DNA from: a bacterium
GTDB taxonomy: Bacteria; Actinomycetota; Acidimicrobiia; Spongiisociales; ZC4RG35
DNA length: 64,000 nucleotides
NCBI GenBank assembly: GCA_028819345.1
Contig: JAPPLW010000099.1
Span: forward strand, 120,299-184,298
Reading direction: 5' to 3'
Every line of letters starts with the position of its first letter. Position 1 is the stretch's first letter. Shown piece by piece: positions 27,376 to 37,381 of the stretch. A model generated the notes under the pieces. The model was not told the DNA's origin and did no database searches. It saw only the letters and a program-made list of their open reading frames with translations. A program made the translations under genes and the position numbers.

Positions 27376-27408
27376 ACAGCTCCTCTCAAACCCTCAAACC
27401 CTAAGGGA

Positions 27409-28803
27409 TCAGCCAGGGAGACCCCCTTCGGTCATCCTGTGAATGTCCAGCAACCTGTCCAGTTCCTCAGGGGTGAGAATGCCCCGCTCCAACACCACCT
27501 CCCGCACGGTGCGACCACTGCGGAACGCCTCCTTGGCGACTGAGGCCCCCGCGTCGTATCCGATGTGCGGATTGAGAGCGGTCACCACTATGACGTTGCG
27601 CTCGACCAGCTTCCGGGCTCGCTCGGGGTCCGCCTCTATCCCGTCCACGCACTTTCCGGCCAGGACGCGGCAAGCGCTGGCCAGGAGACGTATGGACTCC
27701 AAGAGGTTGCGGGCGATCACCGGCATCATCACGTTCAATTCGAAATTGCCGTTGGCGCCCGCCCAGGTGATGGCGGCGTCATTGCCGATGACCTGAGCGG
27801 AAACCTGCATGACCATCTCGGGTATCACCGGATTCACCTTGGCCGGCATGATCGAAGAGCCCGGCTGGAGGGCGGGCAGACGGATCTCCGCTATGCCGGT
27901 GACCGGGCCCGAAGACAGCCAGCGCAGGTCGTTGGCGATCTTGAACAGTGACACCGCCACTGTCTTGAGGGTTCCCGAGGCGTTTACGGTTGCATCCTTC
28001 CCGGCTTGGGCCTCGAAGTGGTCCACCGCCTCGGTGAAGGGAATCCCCGACCTCTCGGCCATGACCGCGATCGCCGCCTCCGCCAGGCCCTCCGGACAGT
28101 TGATACCGGTCCCCACCGCCGTGCCCCCCAATGCCAGCTCCTCCACTTCCGGCAGGATCTTCGAGAGTCTCTCCACTCCCTTCCGGACCGCGGCTGCATA
28201 GCCCGAGAATTCCTGTCCCAGGGTGACCGGAGTGGCGTCCATCAGATGCGTCCTCCCCGACTTGACCACCTCGGCGAACTCGCCCGCCTTGGATGACAGG
28301 GAGTTCTCCAAAGCCTCCAGAGTCGGCAGAAGCGTTTCCCGGATGGCGGCGGCGGCCGCCACATGGATGGCGGTGGGGATGACGTCGTTGGACGACTGTC
28401 CGAAGTTGACGTGATCATTCGGGTGCACGGGCCGCCCACTCCACTCGGCGCCCAGCAATTCCGTGGCACGCTTGGCTATCACCTCATTGGCGTTGGTGTT
28501 GGTGGAGGTACCCGAGCCGGTCTGGAAGACATCAACCGGAAAGTGGCGGTCCCAGCGGCCCTCCATCACTTCCGACGCGGCCCGGCCGACTGCCTCGGCG
28601 ATCCGGCCGTCGAGGTGCCCCGCCCTCCCGGCCGCCTCGGCCACCGCGCCCTTGATCAACCCGAGGGCCCAGATGAACCGTCGCTCGAACCCCGCGCCTG
28701 AAATCGGGAAATTCTCCACCGCCCGCTGGGTGGAGGCTCCGTAATAGGCATGGGCCGGCACCAGCACCTCCCCCATGGAGTCTCTCTCAGTCCGGTACTC
28801 CAT
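27409..28803 (-). CDS. fumC: Fumarate hydratase, class II
   Basis: TCA-cycle interconversion of fumarate and malate by the Fe-independent enzyme. 464 residues from ATG 28803 (a GTG directly before it is possible). Motifs are [50 protein letters not shown] and the signature [15 protein letters not shown]. It converges on sufU and has no operon partner. Confidence 0.96.
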   Translation of the reverse strand: MEYRTERDSMGEVLVPAHAYYGASTQRAVENFPISGAGFERRFIWALGLIKGAVAEAAGRAGHLDGRIAEAVGRAASEVMEGRWDRHFPVDVFQTGSGTSTNTNANEVIAKRATELLGAEWSGRPVHPNDHVNFGQSSNDVIPTAIHVAAAAAIRETLLPTLEALENSLSSKAGEFAEVVKSGRTHLMDATPVTLGQEFSGYAAAVRKGVERLSKILPEVEELALGGTAVGTGINCPEGLAEAAIAVMAERSGIPFTEAVDHFEAQAGKDATVNASGTLKTVAVSLFKIANDLRWLSSGPVTGIAEIRLPALQPGSSIMPAKVNPVIPEMVMQVSAQVIGNDAAITWAGANGNFELNVMMPVIARNLLESIRLLASACRVLAGKCVDGIEADPERARKLVERNVIVVTALNPHIGYDAGASVAKEAFRSGRTVREVVLERGILTPEELDRLLDIHRMTEGGLPG

Positions 28804-28830
28804 CACCGCCCCGCCCGGGCCATGCCCCTA

Positions 28831-29076
28831 TGACGCTCCGTTCTTCCGATTTCACACCTCACTGTCACTCTTAGGGTATCTCGGTTCGATCAGGCTACCC
28901 ATCACATTGCGGGCCATTGGCTTGTCCAGGCCGACCGGCTCGCTGAACCGGATCTCGACCGCTGGCTCCAAGCTTCGCTGCGTGAGTCCTGGCAACGCAC
29001 CGTGGAGGCATTGGGCGCCCTCGGCACCGACCAACTCGGGGTCCGACCCACCGGGTCGTTGCCTCCGTCCGGCTAG
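28831..29076 (+). other. Protein-like open frame without a start codon
   Basis: Between fumC and sufC2 one plus-strand frame is open from the TGA at 28831 to a TAG at 29074-29076. From 28888 it reads in plausible protein composition, for example FDQATHHIAGHWLVQADRL and, later, DLDRWLQASLRESWQRTVE. No ATG, GTG or TTG stands before that part; the first in-frame GTG leaves only about 25 residues. An ATG at 28830 in another frame meets TAG after 14 codons. This may be a decayed or frame-shifted small gene, or chance. Confidence 0.25.
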
Positions 29077-29876
29077 ACCTCGAAGGGCAGATCGGTGAAG
29101 AAGTCCGAGGACGGTCTGGCCGGTGCGGCAGCCGAGGGCGTCTTGATGCCCAGCCGCTTCCGAAGCCCTTCGTAACCGTCCCGTTCCAGTTCCTGTGCCA
29201 GGCCCGGCCCTCCAGAGGTGACGATCCTTCCTCCCATCATGACGTGCACCCGGTCGGGCTCCACGTAGCTGAGTATTCGGGAGTGGTGGGTGATCATGAG
29301 CACTCCCATGCCGGGACCGCGCATCTCCTCCACCGCGGACGCCACCTTGCGCACCATATCGATGTCCAGGCCCGAGTCGGTCTCGTCCAGAAGGGCGGCC
29401 TTGGGGGAGAGCACCGAAATTTGAAAGATCTCCGAGCGCTTCTTCTCTCCCCCGGAGAGGTCGTCATTTATGGATCTCTCCAGGAAGGGGGCCATGTCGA
29501 AGCGCCGGGAGGCCTCGGCTATCCGCCGGTCGGCCTCCTCGGGGTCTATCCCTCTCTCCTCCGCCGCCTCCCGCATGAGCTCCGCCAGGTCCACTCCGGG
29601 GACCGCCACCGGACTCTGAAAGGCCTGGACCAATCCCAACCGGGCGCGCTCGTCCGCCTCCAAGCCCAGGACTTCCCGGCCGTCCACCCAGGCTTCCCCC
29701 TCAGCGGTGAAGTCGGGATGACCGCACAGGACATGACACAAGGTACTCTTGCCCGAGCCGTTCGGCCCCATCAGGGCATGCATCTCTCCGAAGGGCACGT
29801 CCAGATCGATGCCATTGAGGATCTTCACCGAGCCCACCGAGGCTTGGAGCCCCCGCACCTTCAAGGCCACGCCCAT
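29073..29876 (-). CDS. sufC: Fe-S assembly ATPase SufC (copy 2)
   Basis: 267 residues. MGPNGSGKSTLCHVLCGHP, QAFQSPVAVPGV, LSGGEKKRSEIFQIS and AALLDETDSGLDIDMV mark a second full SufC. It carries a C-terminal tail of about 25 residues (TPSAAAPARPSSDFFTD) that copy 1 lacks. The ATG shares one base with the Rieske stop (TGATG). The gene order sufD-Rieske-sufC suggests that this copy serves the SufB/SufD scaffold. Confidence 0.93.
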   Translation of the reverse strand: MGVALKVRGLQASVGSVKILNGIDLDVPFGEMHALMGPNGSGKSTLCHVLCGHPDFTAEGEAWVDGREVLGLEADERARLGLVQAFQSPVAVPGVDLAELMREAAEERGIDPEEADRRIAEASRRFDMAPFLERSINDDLSGGEKKRSEIFQISVLSPKAALLDETDSGLDIDMVRKVASAVEEMRGPGMGVLMITHHSRILSYVEPDRVHVMMGGRIVTSGGPGLAQELERDGYEGLRKRLGIKTPSAAAPARPSSDFFTDLPFEV

Positions 29877-30205
29877 CAGGTTGCCTCCGCCGGGCCGTCG
29901 GGTAGTCCCACCAGCACTCTGCCCCCCTCCACCCTGGTCGGATAGGAGGGGACCGGGCGCACCGCGGGCAAAGTCAAGGCTTCCCCGTTGGTCAGGTCGA
30001 AGACCGCACCATGAAGGGGACACTCCACCTCGGTTTCGAAAACCTCCCCCTCCGACAGGGAGGCCTCGGCGTGGCTGCACCGATCTCCGAGTGCATACAC
30101 CTCCCCCTCGGTCAAGAAAACCGCCGCCACATGGCCGCCATGGCAGAACTTGTGGCCCTCTCCTTCCCGCAGGTCCGCCAGGTTCGCAACCTCCACCCAG
30201 GGCAT
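29876..30205 (-). CDS. Rieske-type 2Fe-2S ferredoxin of the suf cluster
   Basis: 109 residues with the Rieske ligands CSHAEASL (C-x-H) and CPLHGAVFD (C-x2-H). It resembles small ferredoxins of ring-hydroxylating dioxygenases. A Rieske gene inside suf operons is common in actinobacteria; the role may be electron supply during cluster assembly. It overlaps both sufD and sufC2 by one base. Confidence 0.9.
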   Translation of the reverse strand: MPWVEVANLADLREGEGHKFCHGGHVAAVFLTEGEVYALGDRCSHAEASLSEGEVFETEVECPLHGAVFDLTNGEALTLPAVRPVPSYPTRVEGGRVLVGLPDGPAEAT

Positions 30206-31467
30206 CAGACTCTTCCCCCCTCCTGGGCCTCGGCAAACCGCCGGTTGACGGCCTGGCGGGCGGGTTCGTCCAGATCGTCGACGGGTAGCCGGCCGATCGC
30301 CTCCTCAAAGAAGCCCCGCACCAGCACCCGCTCGGCCCGCTGCCTGCTGAGCCCCCGGCTCATCAGGTAATACATGGGCTCGGTCTCCAGGGGACCGACG
30401 CTCGACCCGTGGCCGCAGATGATGTCGTTGCACAGGATCTCCAGGTTGGGCACCGAGTTGGCTTTGGCGCCGTCGGACAGCACCAGGTTTCGGTTGGTCT
30501 CGAAGGCGGAAGTGCCGACCGCACCCTCTTCGATTCGCAGCAGGCCGGTGAAGACGGACTGCGCCTGGTCCTCCACCGCACCTTTCAAGAACACGTCCGA
30601 ACTGGTCGACCGGCCCACATGGTTGACAACCAGCCGGTAGTCAAGCACCTGCTCCATCTCCCCGAAATAGAGCCCCACCACCTCGACGCTTCCTCCCGCT
30701 CCCTCAAGGGTGGTGCGCAGGTCTATCCGGGCAAGCCGGCCTCCCAAACCGATCTCTCCGGCCCGGAAGGTGGCGTCTCTGCCGATCCGGGAGCGATGAT
30801 GCATGATGGTGACCCCCTCGTTCCCCATGATTCCGACGGTGGTAACCGAGAGACGGGCCCCGGAGCCCACCGTGGTCTGAAGGTTGGGAACCATGACGCT
30901 TGCAACCTCGTCGGGAGAGCGCAGGAGCACCACCACCGTGGCTTCGGAGTTTTCCTCCGCCCGGATGTCCAGGCTGGGGAAGGTGACGGTGTCCGGAAGG
31001 GTGGACTGCACGTCGATGACGAACGGAGCTTCCACTGCCCGGTTCCGAGGGATGCGGAGGCTGATCCCGTCCGACGAAAATGCCAGCGCGGCCGCAGCGA
31101 ACTTATCGGTGTCGGGGGTGAGAAGATCGGAGGGCGGATAGGCTCCCCAGGCTTCGGCAGCCGAACCCAGCCACGCCTCGGAATGGTTCTCAATCCCCGT
31201 CAACCTGCCGTCCACCATGACCGCCGATCCCGCCCGGTGGGACAGCGCAGAAAGGAAATCGCCCTCAGGGAGGGTATCGCCCGGGGCGGCTGGAATTGTC
31301 ATGGCGTCGAGGTCGAACCCCAGAGTCACATACTTCCAGTTCTCCTCCTTCGGACTGGGCATGTCCAGGCGGCCGTACTCCCGAAGGGCCTCCCGGCGTC
31401 GGGAAGCCACCGAGGCAGGCACGGCGGCGTTCAACCGCTCGAGGGTGTCGGAATTGAGGCTCAGCAT
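30205..31467 (-). CDS. sufD: Fe-S assembly scaffold subunit SufD
   Basis: 420 residues from ATG 31467 (GTG 31479 also in frame). The beta-helix core and the C-terminal [41 protein letters not shown] identify SufD. The N-terminal PSPKEENWKYVTLGFD is also typical. Normally encoded next to sufB; here sufB is 6 kb away. It heads the sufD-Rieske-sufC2 trio. Confidence 0.94.
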   Translation of the reverse strand: MLSLNSDTLERLNAAVPASVASRRREALREYGRLDMPSPKEENWKYVTLGFDLDAMTIPAAPGDTLPEGDFLSALSHRAGSAVMVDGRLTGIENHSEAWLGSAAEAWGAYPPSDLLTPDTDKFAAAALAFSSDGISLRIPRNRAVEAPFVIDVQSTLPDTVTFPSLDIRAEENSEATVVVLLRSPDEVASVMVPNLQTTVGSGARLSVTTVGIMGNEGVTIMHHRSRIGRDATFRAGEIGLGGRLARIDLRTTLEGAGGSVEVVGLYFGEMEQVLDYRLVVNHVGRSTSSDVFLKGAVEDQAQSVFTGLLRIEEGAVGTSAFETNRNLVLSDGAKANSVPNLEILCNDIICGHGSSVGPLETEPMYYLMSRGLSRQRAERVLVRGFFEEAIGRLPVDDLDEPARQAVNRRFAEAQEGGRV

Positions 31468-31570
31468 GGAAGACTTCACTCCAAGGCGTACGGAGACAAA
31501 TGCTATCGGAAGTCCGATGAATAGAAGAAACGCGTAAACGGCCTACGAGGTTCCTTCCCAAAGGACTCGA

Positions 31571-32266
31571 TCACTCCTCCAGCAACCGCCGAGCAAGCAC
31601 GAAGACCCGGTCGAACATGTCCTCCGTGAGCCGACTGGTGAAGGTGTTCTGCTGGCTGGGGTGATAGGAGGAGACGAGGACCGGGCCGTCTCCCAGAGCG
31701 GTCACCACCGCGTGGCCGAAGGCGGGACGGGGACGGGGGGCAGACCAGCCCAACCGGGGAGCGAGGCGCAGAAGGTTGGTGTGGGAGAGCCCTCCCAAAG
31801 CGACCAGCACCCGCAGACCCTTGAATGCGCTCAACTCGTTCACCAACCAGTCCGAGCAGTTGGCGGTCTCGGTGGCCAGGGGGCTGTTGCGGGGAGGAGC
31901 GCACCGTACCGAGGCGGTAACCCAGCAGTCCCGGAGCTTGAGTCCGTCATCCCGCGCCGCCGAGGAGGCCTGATTGGCGAATCCCGCTCGATGAAGCGCC
32001 CGGTACAGCCAATCCCCCGACCGATCGCCGGTGAACATCCGACCGGTGCGGTTGGCGCCGTGGGCGGCGGGCGCCAGGCCCACCAGCACCAATCTCGCCT
32101 CGGGATCCCCGAACCCGGGGACCGGCCGTCCCCAGTAGGTCTCTTCCCGGTAGGCCGCCCTTTTCTCGGTGGCCACCTTCTCCCTCCAGGACACCAACCG
32201 CTCACACTTCCTGCACTCGACCAGCGCGGCGGCAAGGTCTCCCAACGTCTGGTCACGTTCGGCCAT
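31571..32266 (-). CDS. Uracil-DNA glycosylase, family 5-like (UdgB)
   Basis: 231 residues. VGLAPAAHGANRTGRMFTGDRSGDWLYRAL and the C-terminal SSYHPSQQNTFTSRLT are the motif pair of the UdgB family. N-terminal cysteines (CRKCERL) and a later Cys pair in CWVTASVRCAPP/TANC would hold the 4Fe-4S cluster. These enzymes remove uracil and other deaminated bases from DNA. Placed after sufD but 100 bases from it. Confidence 0.87.
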   Translation of the reverse strand: MAERDQTLGDLAAALVECRKCERLVSWREKVATEKRAAYREETYWGRPVPGFGDPEARLVLVGLAPAAHGANRTGRMFTGDRSGDWLYRALHRAGFANQASSAARDDGLKLRDCWVTASVRCAPPRNSPLATETANCSDWLVNELSAFKGLRVLVALGGLSHTNLLRLAPRLGWSAPRPRPAFGHAVVTALGDGPVLVSSYHPSQQNTFTSRLTEDMFDRVFVLARRLLEE

Positions 32267-32351
32267 GGCAATCGTCCCGGGGTCGGTCTCAGGCAGGGTA
32301 CAAGCAGTGGCCGGCCCCCGGGGGGCGGAGGCCTGTTCCGGGAAGGTCCGG

Positions 32352-33404
32352 CTACTCCACGGACGCCAAGAAGTCGAAAAAGACTTCCGACCAGGCCTCG
32401 GCGGCGTCGAATTGAGGTCCGTGACCCGATCCTTCGAACATCTCCATGATCACCCGGCCACCAGCAGCCCGGTACTGCTCCAGCACATCCCGGATCTGGG
32501 TCACCATCAACTGCGGGGGGAACACCTCGGCGCCCGGCCAGCCCGGCACGAATTCGGCTTGCCCGAGCGTTCCCATCTCCCAGGCTGAACCATCGGCCAC
32601 CACTATGTCGGCGGAGCCGTGAGTCCAGAGCACGGGAGGCTTGGGGTCGATGCCGACGATGCCGGACCAATCGCTGTACTTGCCGGAGAGCGCGTTGAGA
32701 ATCCCCCGGGCGCCGGGGGCCACGCCCGGCCAGTTCTCCGACGGCGTGAAGTCCCCCGGGTAGCCGTCGTCACCGGTCACCGACAGCATCACCTCATCCA
32801 GCAGGATCTCTTCTCTCTCCGGGGACTCGCGATGGGTGGGAGCCCAGTAGGAAGAGTTCATGACATTCCGAGGAGACACCATGTTCTCCGTCGACCTGTC
32901 TCCGGCCGCCAGACGGGCCGTGAAATCGGGATTGCCGGTCCCCCCGCCGGAGCCTGCCCAGTCGGGATAGCATGGAGTGCCGTCCCGGTGACAGGCGCCG
33001 AACCCGAACGGAGAAACGGGATCGATCATGGTCAGGGAGGCCACCTCCCGGTCCATCGCGTAGGCGGCGATCGCCGAGCCTCCGGTCGACCAACCCACCA
33101 GGTGCACCGGGCGCTCGATGCCCAGGACCTGGACCAGGGCGTAGGTGTCGTCCGCCCAGTCCCTCAGGCCCCGGGTTGCGTCGATGGGCTTGGGTTCGGA
33201 ACGCCCGAAAGAGCGCATGTCCGGCGCAATGAACCGGTAGCGGTCGGGGGCTTGCGGCCAGAGGTGTTCATAGAAGCGGCCGGTCGACAGATTGCCGTGG
33301 ATCATCACCACCGGAATACCGTCCTCACGGCCCGATTCGTACACGAAGGTGTCCAAACGTTCGGTGCTGACCTTCCCTGCCCGTACTCCACTCAAGAGAT
33401 CCAT
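32352..33404 (-). CDS. Alpha/beta hydrolase
   Basis: 350 residues. Oxyanion-hole HGNLSTGRFY, nucleophile elbow GWSTGG (Ser near 105), acid in LWTHGSADIVV and the catalytic His in FEGSGHGPQF. AGGAGG lies six bases before the ATG. An insertion of about 60 residues after the elbow (FGFGACHRDGTPCYPDWAG...) forms the lid. Substrate unknown; esterase, lactonase or C-C hydrolase all fit. Confidence 0.82.
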   Translation of the reverse strand: MDLLSGVRAGKVSTERLDTFVYESGREDGIPVVMIHGNLSTGRFYEHLWPQAPDRYRFIAPDMRSFGRSEPKPIDATRGLRDWADDTYALVQVLGIERPVHLVGWSTGGSAIAAYAMDREVASLTMIDPVSPFGFGACHRDGTPCYPDWAGSGGGTGNPDFTARLAAGDRSTENMVSPRNVMNSSYWAPTHRESPEREEILLDEVMLSVTGDDGYPGDFTPSENWPGVAPGARGILNALSGKYSDWSGIVGIDPKPPVLWTHGSADIVVADGSAWEMGTLGQAEFVPGWPGAEVFPPQLMVTQIRDVLEQYRAAGGRVIMEMFEGSGHGPQFDAAEAWSEVFFDFLASVE

Positions 33405-33452
33405 TGCCGTCCTCCTGTATTGCGCGACTCCACCCGATACTAGAGCAGGCAG

Positions 33453-34403
33453 TCAGCCAAGAGTCCGGTTCAGGAAGCCGTGCATCCGGTCACGGGCCGC
33501 CCGGCCGTAGGCGTTGTCGAAGTAGTCGAAAGCGTGGATGCCCTCCGGCCAGATTGCCAGTTCGGCGCGGTTACCGGCTTTGCGCCACCGGCTGCACATG
33601 AAGGTGGAGTCATCGTAAAGCGGATCGATGCCTCCCACGGTGAACAACGCCGGAGGCATCCCGTGCAGGTCTGCGAGAATCGGTGAGATGTCAGGGTCGG
33701 ATAGGTCCCGTGATCCGGCGAATTGCTCGGCGAACCACCGGATGACCTTGGTGGTGAGGACCAGCGTCCCTTCACCCGCTTCCCGTGCCGAGGGGGTACC
33801 CCGCAGATCGTATGCGCCGTAGGTGAGGAGAGCCGCCCGGAACGGACTCAGCCCGTGACGGTCTCTCAGACGGAGGCAGGTTACGGCGGCCAGGTGGGCC
33901 CCCGCCGACTCGCCCCCGATCGCCACCAATTCCGTCCCGAAGCACTCACCGGCATTCCGGAACAGCCAGAGGGCCGCAGCCTCGCAGTCGTCCGGTCCGG
34001 CGGGATAGGGGTGTTCGGGAGCCAGCCGGTAGTAGGTGGAGACCACTATGAGTCCGGTGGCGTCGGCCAACCGCTCCAACATCGGGTCATGGTGATGGGC
34101 GCCGCCCAGGACCCATCCCCCGCCGTGGATGTGAAGGAACACCCCCCGCGCCCGGCCCGAGGGGGGGATGACCCGGAAACGGAGCGGTCCGGACTGTCCG
34201 GTCGCTCTTCTCTCGAAGGCTCGCTCGGAGAAGACCAAGGGCCCGAACACCGACTTCCCCTCTTCTCGCGCCTGCCGGGCCGCCTCGGGCCCTACCTCAT
34301 AGATCTTGGGGAGATGGAGGGTGTCCCGTTCGAGCCTCCTGTTGAAGGCAAGCACCTCGGCAGGCGCCTCGGTGGGAACCTCCTCGTGTCCGGGGCCGGT
34401 CAC
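33453..34403 (-). CDS. Alpha/beta hydrolase, HSL-type carboxylesterase
   Basis: 316 residues with the hormone-sensitive-lipase family pattern: HIHGGGWVLGG oxyanion motif, AIGGESAGAHLA nucleophile, VGGIDPLYDD acid and GIHAFDYF histidine. Likely hydrolyses short acyl esters. GTG start. A second hydrolase of a different type follows directly, and a Gfo/Idh/MocA gene precedes, suggesting a small catabolic block inserted between sufB and sufD. Confidence 0.84.
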   Translation of the reverse strand: MTGPGHEEVPTEAPAEVLAFNRRLERDTLHLPKIYEVGPEAARQAREEGKSVFGPLVFSERAFERRATGQSGPLRFRVIPPSGRARGVFLHIHGGGWVLGGAHHHDPMLERLADATGLIVVSTYYRLAPEHPYPAGPDDCEAAALWLFRNAGECFGTELVAIGGESAGAHLAAVTCLRLRDRHGLSPFRAALLTYGAYDLRGTPSAREAGEGTLVLTTKVIRWFAEQFAGSRDLSDPDISPILADLHGMPPALFTVGGIDPLYDDSTFMCSRWRKAGNRAELAIWPEGIHAFDYFDNAYGRAARDRMHGFLNRTLG

Positions 34404-34460
34404 GCCGTCGCCGGAATCTTCACGTGCCGAAGCCGGGTGAGATGCCCGAACAGACCGCTG

Positions 34461-35534
34461 TCACTCATAAACCCTCACCACCGTTCGAGTTTCCGCCGAC
34501 TCGACCAGAGCCAGGATGGTAGCCATGTTCACCGCGCTCTCCCGGAGCGGGAAGATCACCGGTTCCTCGTCCAGGATCATTCTCTCCATGGCCTTCACTT
34601 CCTCCAGGTAGGCGTTCGTGCCCTCGAAGGTGTGGTAACTCGTGACCTGATCATCCGCCTCGTCGCCGAAGTCCCGATTGTCGTCCCCCGATCTCGAAAG
34701 GGGAGCCGCTTCAGAGCTCCGGGTCACCACCTCCACCGTGGAAGCCAACTCAACCTGGCTGAGCCACGGGTAGGAAACACGGATGCGACCCTGCGAACCG
34801 ACGAACTCCGCCGACCAGGAGGGCAAGGCCTCGAAGCTGGTGACGAACTGGCCGATCACTCCCCCTTCGTAGAGGACCTGGGCGCCGAAGGTCATGTCGA
34901 CCGCCTGGCCGGCCCTGTGGAGGACTCCATGGACTTCGACCGGCCGCCTTTGCAGCACGGCCTGGAACAAGGTGACCGGATAGCAGCCCAGGTCCCACAA
35001 CGAACCTCCGCCCCTCCGGTCCAGCCGGATGTCGTCGGAGTACGGCAACGTGAAACCGAAGGTCCCCCGTACCCAGCGGGGTACTCCGATCACCTCCTCG
35101 GAGACCAGCCTGCGAAGCAGAGCAGTCTGGGGATGGAAGCGCATCATCGACGCCTCCTGGATGATCACTCCGTTGTCTCCGGCAGCCCTCTCCAGCAACT
35201 CCATCTCACCGGGATAGATGACCAGGGGCTTCTCGATCAGAGCATGCTTGCCCGCTTCAGCCACCTTCACCCCCCAGGGGACATGCAACCAGTTGGGCAG
35301 GGAAACGTAGACGATGTCCACCTCGTCGGATGCGAGCATCCGGTCGTAGCTGCCGAAAGAGCGAGGAATGCCCGCGGCTCGGGCATAGGCAGAAGCGCGG
35401 TCGGAGTCTCGGCTGGCTACCGCGGTGACCTCGGAACGACCCGACATGCCAGCCGCCTTGATTATGCGATCGTTGATCCGGGCAGTACCAAGCAAGCCCC
35501 ATCGCAGGGGTTTCTCACCGGTTGACATCGTCAT
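34461..35534 (-). CDS. Gfo/Idh/MocA-family oxidoreductase
   Basis: 357 residues from ATG 35534, preceded by GGAGG nine bases upstream; a second ATG follows six bases later. The Rossmann start RWGLLGTARIND, DIVYVSLPNWLHVPWGVKVAEAGKHALIEKPLV (the EKP motif) and a C-terminal beta-sheet domain are clear. Such enzymes oxidise sugars, inositols or similar with NAD(P). Substrate not determinable. Confidence 0.87.
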   Translation of the reverse strand: MTMSTGEKPLRWGLLGTARINDRIIKAAGMSGRSEVTAVASRDSDRASAYARAAGIPRSFGSYDRMLASDEVDIVYVSLPNWLHVPWGVKVAEAGKHALIEKPLVIYPGEMELLERAAGDNGVIIQEASMMRFHPQTALLRRLVSEEVIGVPRWVRGTFGFTLPYSDDIRLDRRGGGSLWDLGCYPVTLFQAVLQRRPVEVHGVLHRAGQAVDMTFGAQVLYEGGVIGQFVTSFEALPSWSAEFVGSQGRIRVSYPWLSQVELASTVEVVTRSSEAAPLSRSGDDNRDFGDEADDQVTSYHTFEGTNAYLEEVKAMERMILDEEPVIFPLRESAVNMATILALVESAETRTVVRVYE

Positions 35535-35575
35535 CTCCCGACTCCTCCCCCTGACCCGGTCCCGGAACCCGCACT

Positions 35576-37063
35576 TCAACCGCCGGCGGCGTCATCGGTC
35601 CTCAGCGCCCCCACCGACACGTCGCTGACCGGGTTCCACAGCATCCAACCCAGGTCAAACCCCTCCGCGGCGTCGATGGAAGATCGCACCTGGGAGTCCC
35701 GGTATCCGAAGTCCTGCAGCCAGGGACGGATCACCACCCCGGTGTGCACCCGGGCAACGGCATCCGCCAGGGCCTGGTTGACCACCTCACCCGGGTGGTC
35801 GTTGGGCTGCTCGAAGCCGAACCATCCGCTGTCATAGTGGCTGGGATACAGCATGGGCGAAACGACGTCCAGGGTCTCGGTGATCTTCTCCCACTGCTGG
35901 CCGATGCCGCCGTCATCGGGAACGGTCGTCAAGAACCCGAAGATGTCGGCCGCCACCGCGCACCCCATCGGCCACAGCAGAGCGCGGGCCTCCTCCAGGA
36001 AGGAGGTGATGGCGGCCACCCGCGAGTCCGGGTCGATCGGTCCGTCAAAGGTGGCGGAAGGACGGCGGGAGTCGGGGAATCGTATGTAGTCGAATTGAAT
36101 CTCGTCCACCCCCAATTCGCAGGCTTCCACCGCCAGTTCCAGCGCATATGCCCGGGCATCGGGATCCGTGGGATCCAGGAAGAACTGATTGCCCTGCTGG
36201 TAGGGCCGGTCGTTATAGGCGTCCCACACCGCCATGGTGGGACGCTTCACGCTGGCGGTGGGATCCTGGAACGCCACGATCCTGCCGATCAGATAGATGT
36301 CTCTCTTCTCGAGGGATTCGGCGATCCCGGCCAAGTCGTACTCGGGATAGACGGCTCCCACCTCCCGGGCCGCTTCGACCTGGGAGTTGTAGAAGATCAA
36401 CCCGGTCTCGTCCTTCAGGTCCAACATCACCCCGTTCAGTTCGGTCTCATCCACCAGCCTCACCATGGCGTCCCACTGCTGACGGTCCCCAGCTGCCGTT
36501 CCTGAAACGTGCACGGCCTTCACCACCAGGGGATTGATAATCACATCGGCGTCTCCCGGGCCTCCATCCCACTCGTATTGGGCGCCCACCCAGGCGGGTC
36601 GGGTCACCAGCACCTCGCCCTGTTCCACCCCTTCCAGCAGGAACCGCCCATCGGGGTCGGTAACCGTGCTGACCGGCCCGGAGCTAACCAGTGCTCCCTC
36701 GACGGGAATCTGGCCCAAGTCGGTCACCCTTCCCCGCAGGGTCCTCGGCTTGAGGTGAACAGTCATCGATTCCTGGGCCGGGCCGGCAACCGTAACCGTC
36801 TTTTGCAGGTGGCCGGGTGAGACCAACACGTAACGGCGGCCATCGGAGACCCACTCCAGTTCGACTCCCCCGTCCAGGTCGGTGATCCCCACCACCTGCC
36901 CGCCCTGGATGACCGTCACGTCTCCCATGGGCTGACCATTCCCATCCAGCGCGTAGAGGGTGAAAGGCTGATCATCGCGAAAGATCAGCCAAGCCATCCA
37001 AAACACCCAACCGATGGTGACCAGGGTCAAAACCCTGCGTGCCCAGAGTCTGCGCCACGACAT
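35576..37063 (-). CDS. DUF4015 glycoside-hydrolase-like membrane-anchored protein
   Basis: 495 residues from ATG 37063. An N-terminal membrane span (about 10-28) is followed by two carboxypeptidase-regulatory-like beta domains (GRVTDLGQIPVEGALV, VSTVTDPDGRFLLEGV). A TIM-barrel DUF4015 domain follows: KAVHVSGTAAGDRQQWDAMV, NGVMLDLKDETGLIFYNS, VDEIQFDYIRFPDS with an acidic pair, and SPMLYPSHYDSGWFG. Probably acts on cell-wall or extracellular glycans; the activity is unproven for this family. Confidence 0.8.
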   Translation of the reverse strand: MSWRRLWARRVLTLVTIGWVFWMAWLIFRDDQPFTLYALDGNGQPMGDVTVIQGGQVVGITDLDGGVELEWVSDGRRYVLVSPGHLQKTVTVAGPAQESMTVHLKPRTLRGRVTDLGQIPVEGALVSSGPVSTVTDPDGRFLLEGVEQGEVLVTRPAWVGAQYEWDGGPGDADVIINPLVVKAVHVSGTAAGDRQQWDAMVRLVDETELNGVMLDLKDETGLIFYNSQVEAAREVGAVYPEYDLAGIAESLEKRDIYLIGRIVAFQDPTASVKRPTMAVWDAYNDRPYQQGNQFFLDPTDPDARAYALELAVEACELGVDEIQFDYIRFPDSRRPSATFDGPIDPDSRVAAITSFLEEARALLWPMGCAVAADIFGFLTTVPDDGGIGQQWEKITETLDVVSPMLYPSHYDSGWFGFEQPNDHPGEVVNQALADAVARVHTGVVIRPWLQDFGYRDSQVRSSIDAAEGFDLGWMLWNPVSDVSVGALRTDDAAGG

Positions 37064-37105
37064 GTCCGACAACCGAGATTAGGTACTTCTCTAAGGTATG
37101 TCCCC

Positions 37106-37381
37106 ATGTTCGGTTTCCTGCTGTCGGTGTTGATAGCCGCCCTGGCCGGGGGCATCGGCGCCCGGCTGGCCGGCAGACGCTCCACGGGGTGCTGGGCCTC
37201 CATCGCCCTGGGTTGGATCGGCTCTCTGCTCGGAACCTGGCTGGCGGGTCTCCTTGGTTGGCCCACCATCTGGGAGATACAGGGATTCCCCGTGGTGTGG
37301 GCGATAGTCGGCGCGGCCCTGTTCGTGGCGGTGCTCAACCTGCTTAGCGGGCAAGGTACCCGCCGACAGCCCCCTCCGTGA
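37106..37381 (+). CDS. GlsB/YeaQ/YmgE-type small membrane protein
   Basis: 91 residues, about three membrane spans with glycine-rich segments (ALAGGIGARLAGR, GWIGSLLGTWLAGLLG). This is the transglycosylase-associated small-protein family, often stress-linked. TAAGGT stands seven bases before the ATG and could give a leaderless transcript. It is the only plus-strand gene within the suf-to-gltB block. Confidence 0.72.
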   Translation: MFGFLLSVLIAALAGGIGARLAGRRSTGCWASIALGWIGSLLGTWLAGLLGWPTIWEIQGFPVVWAIVGAALFVAVLNLLSGQGTRRQPPP

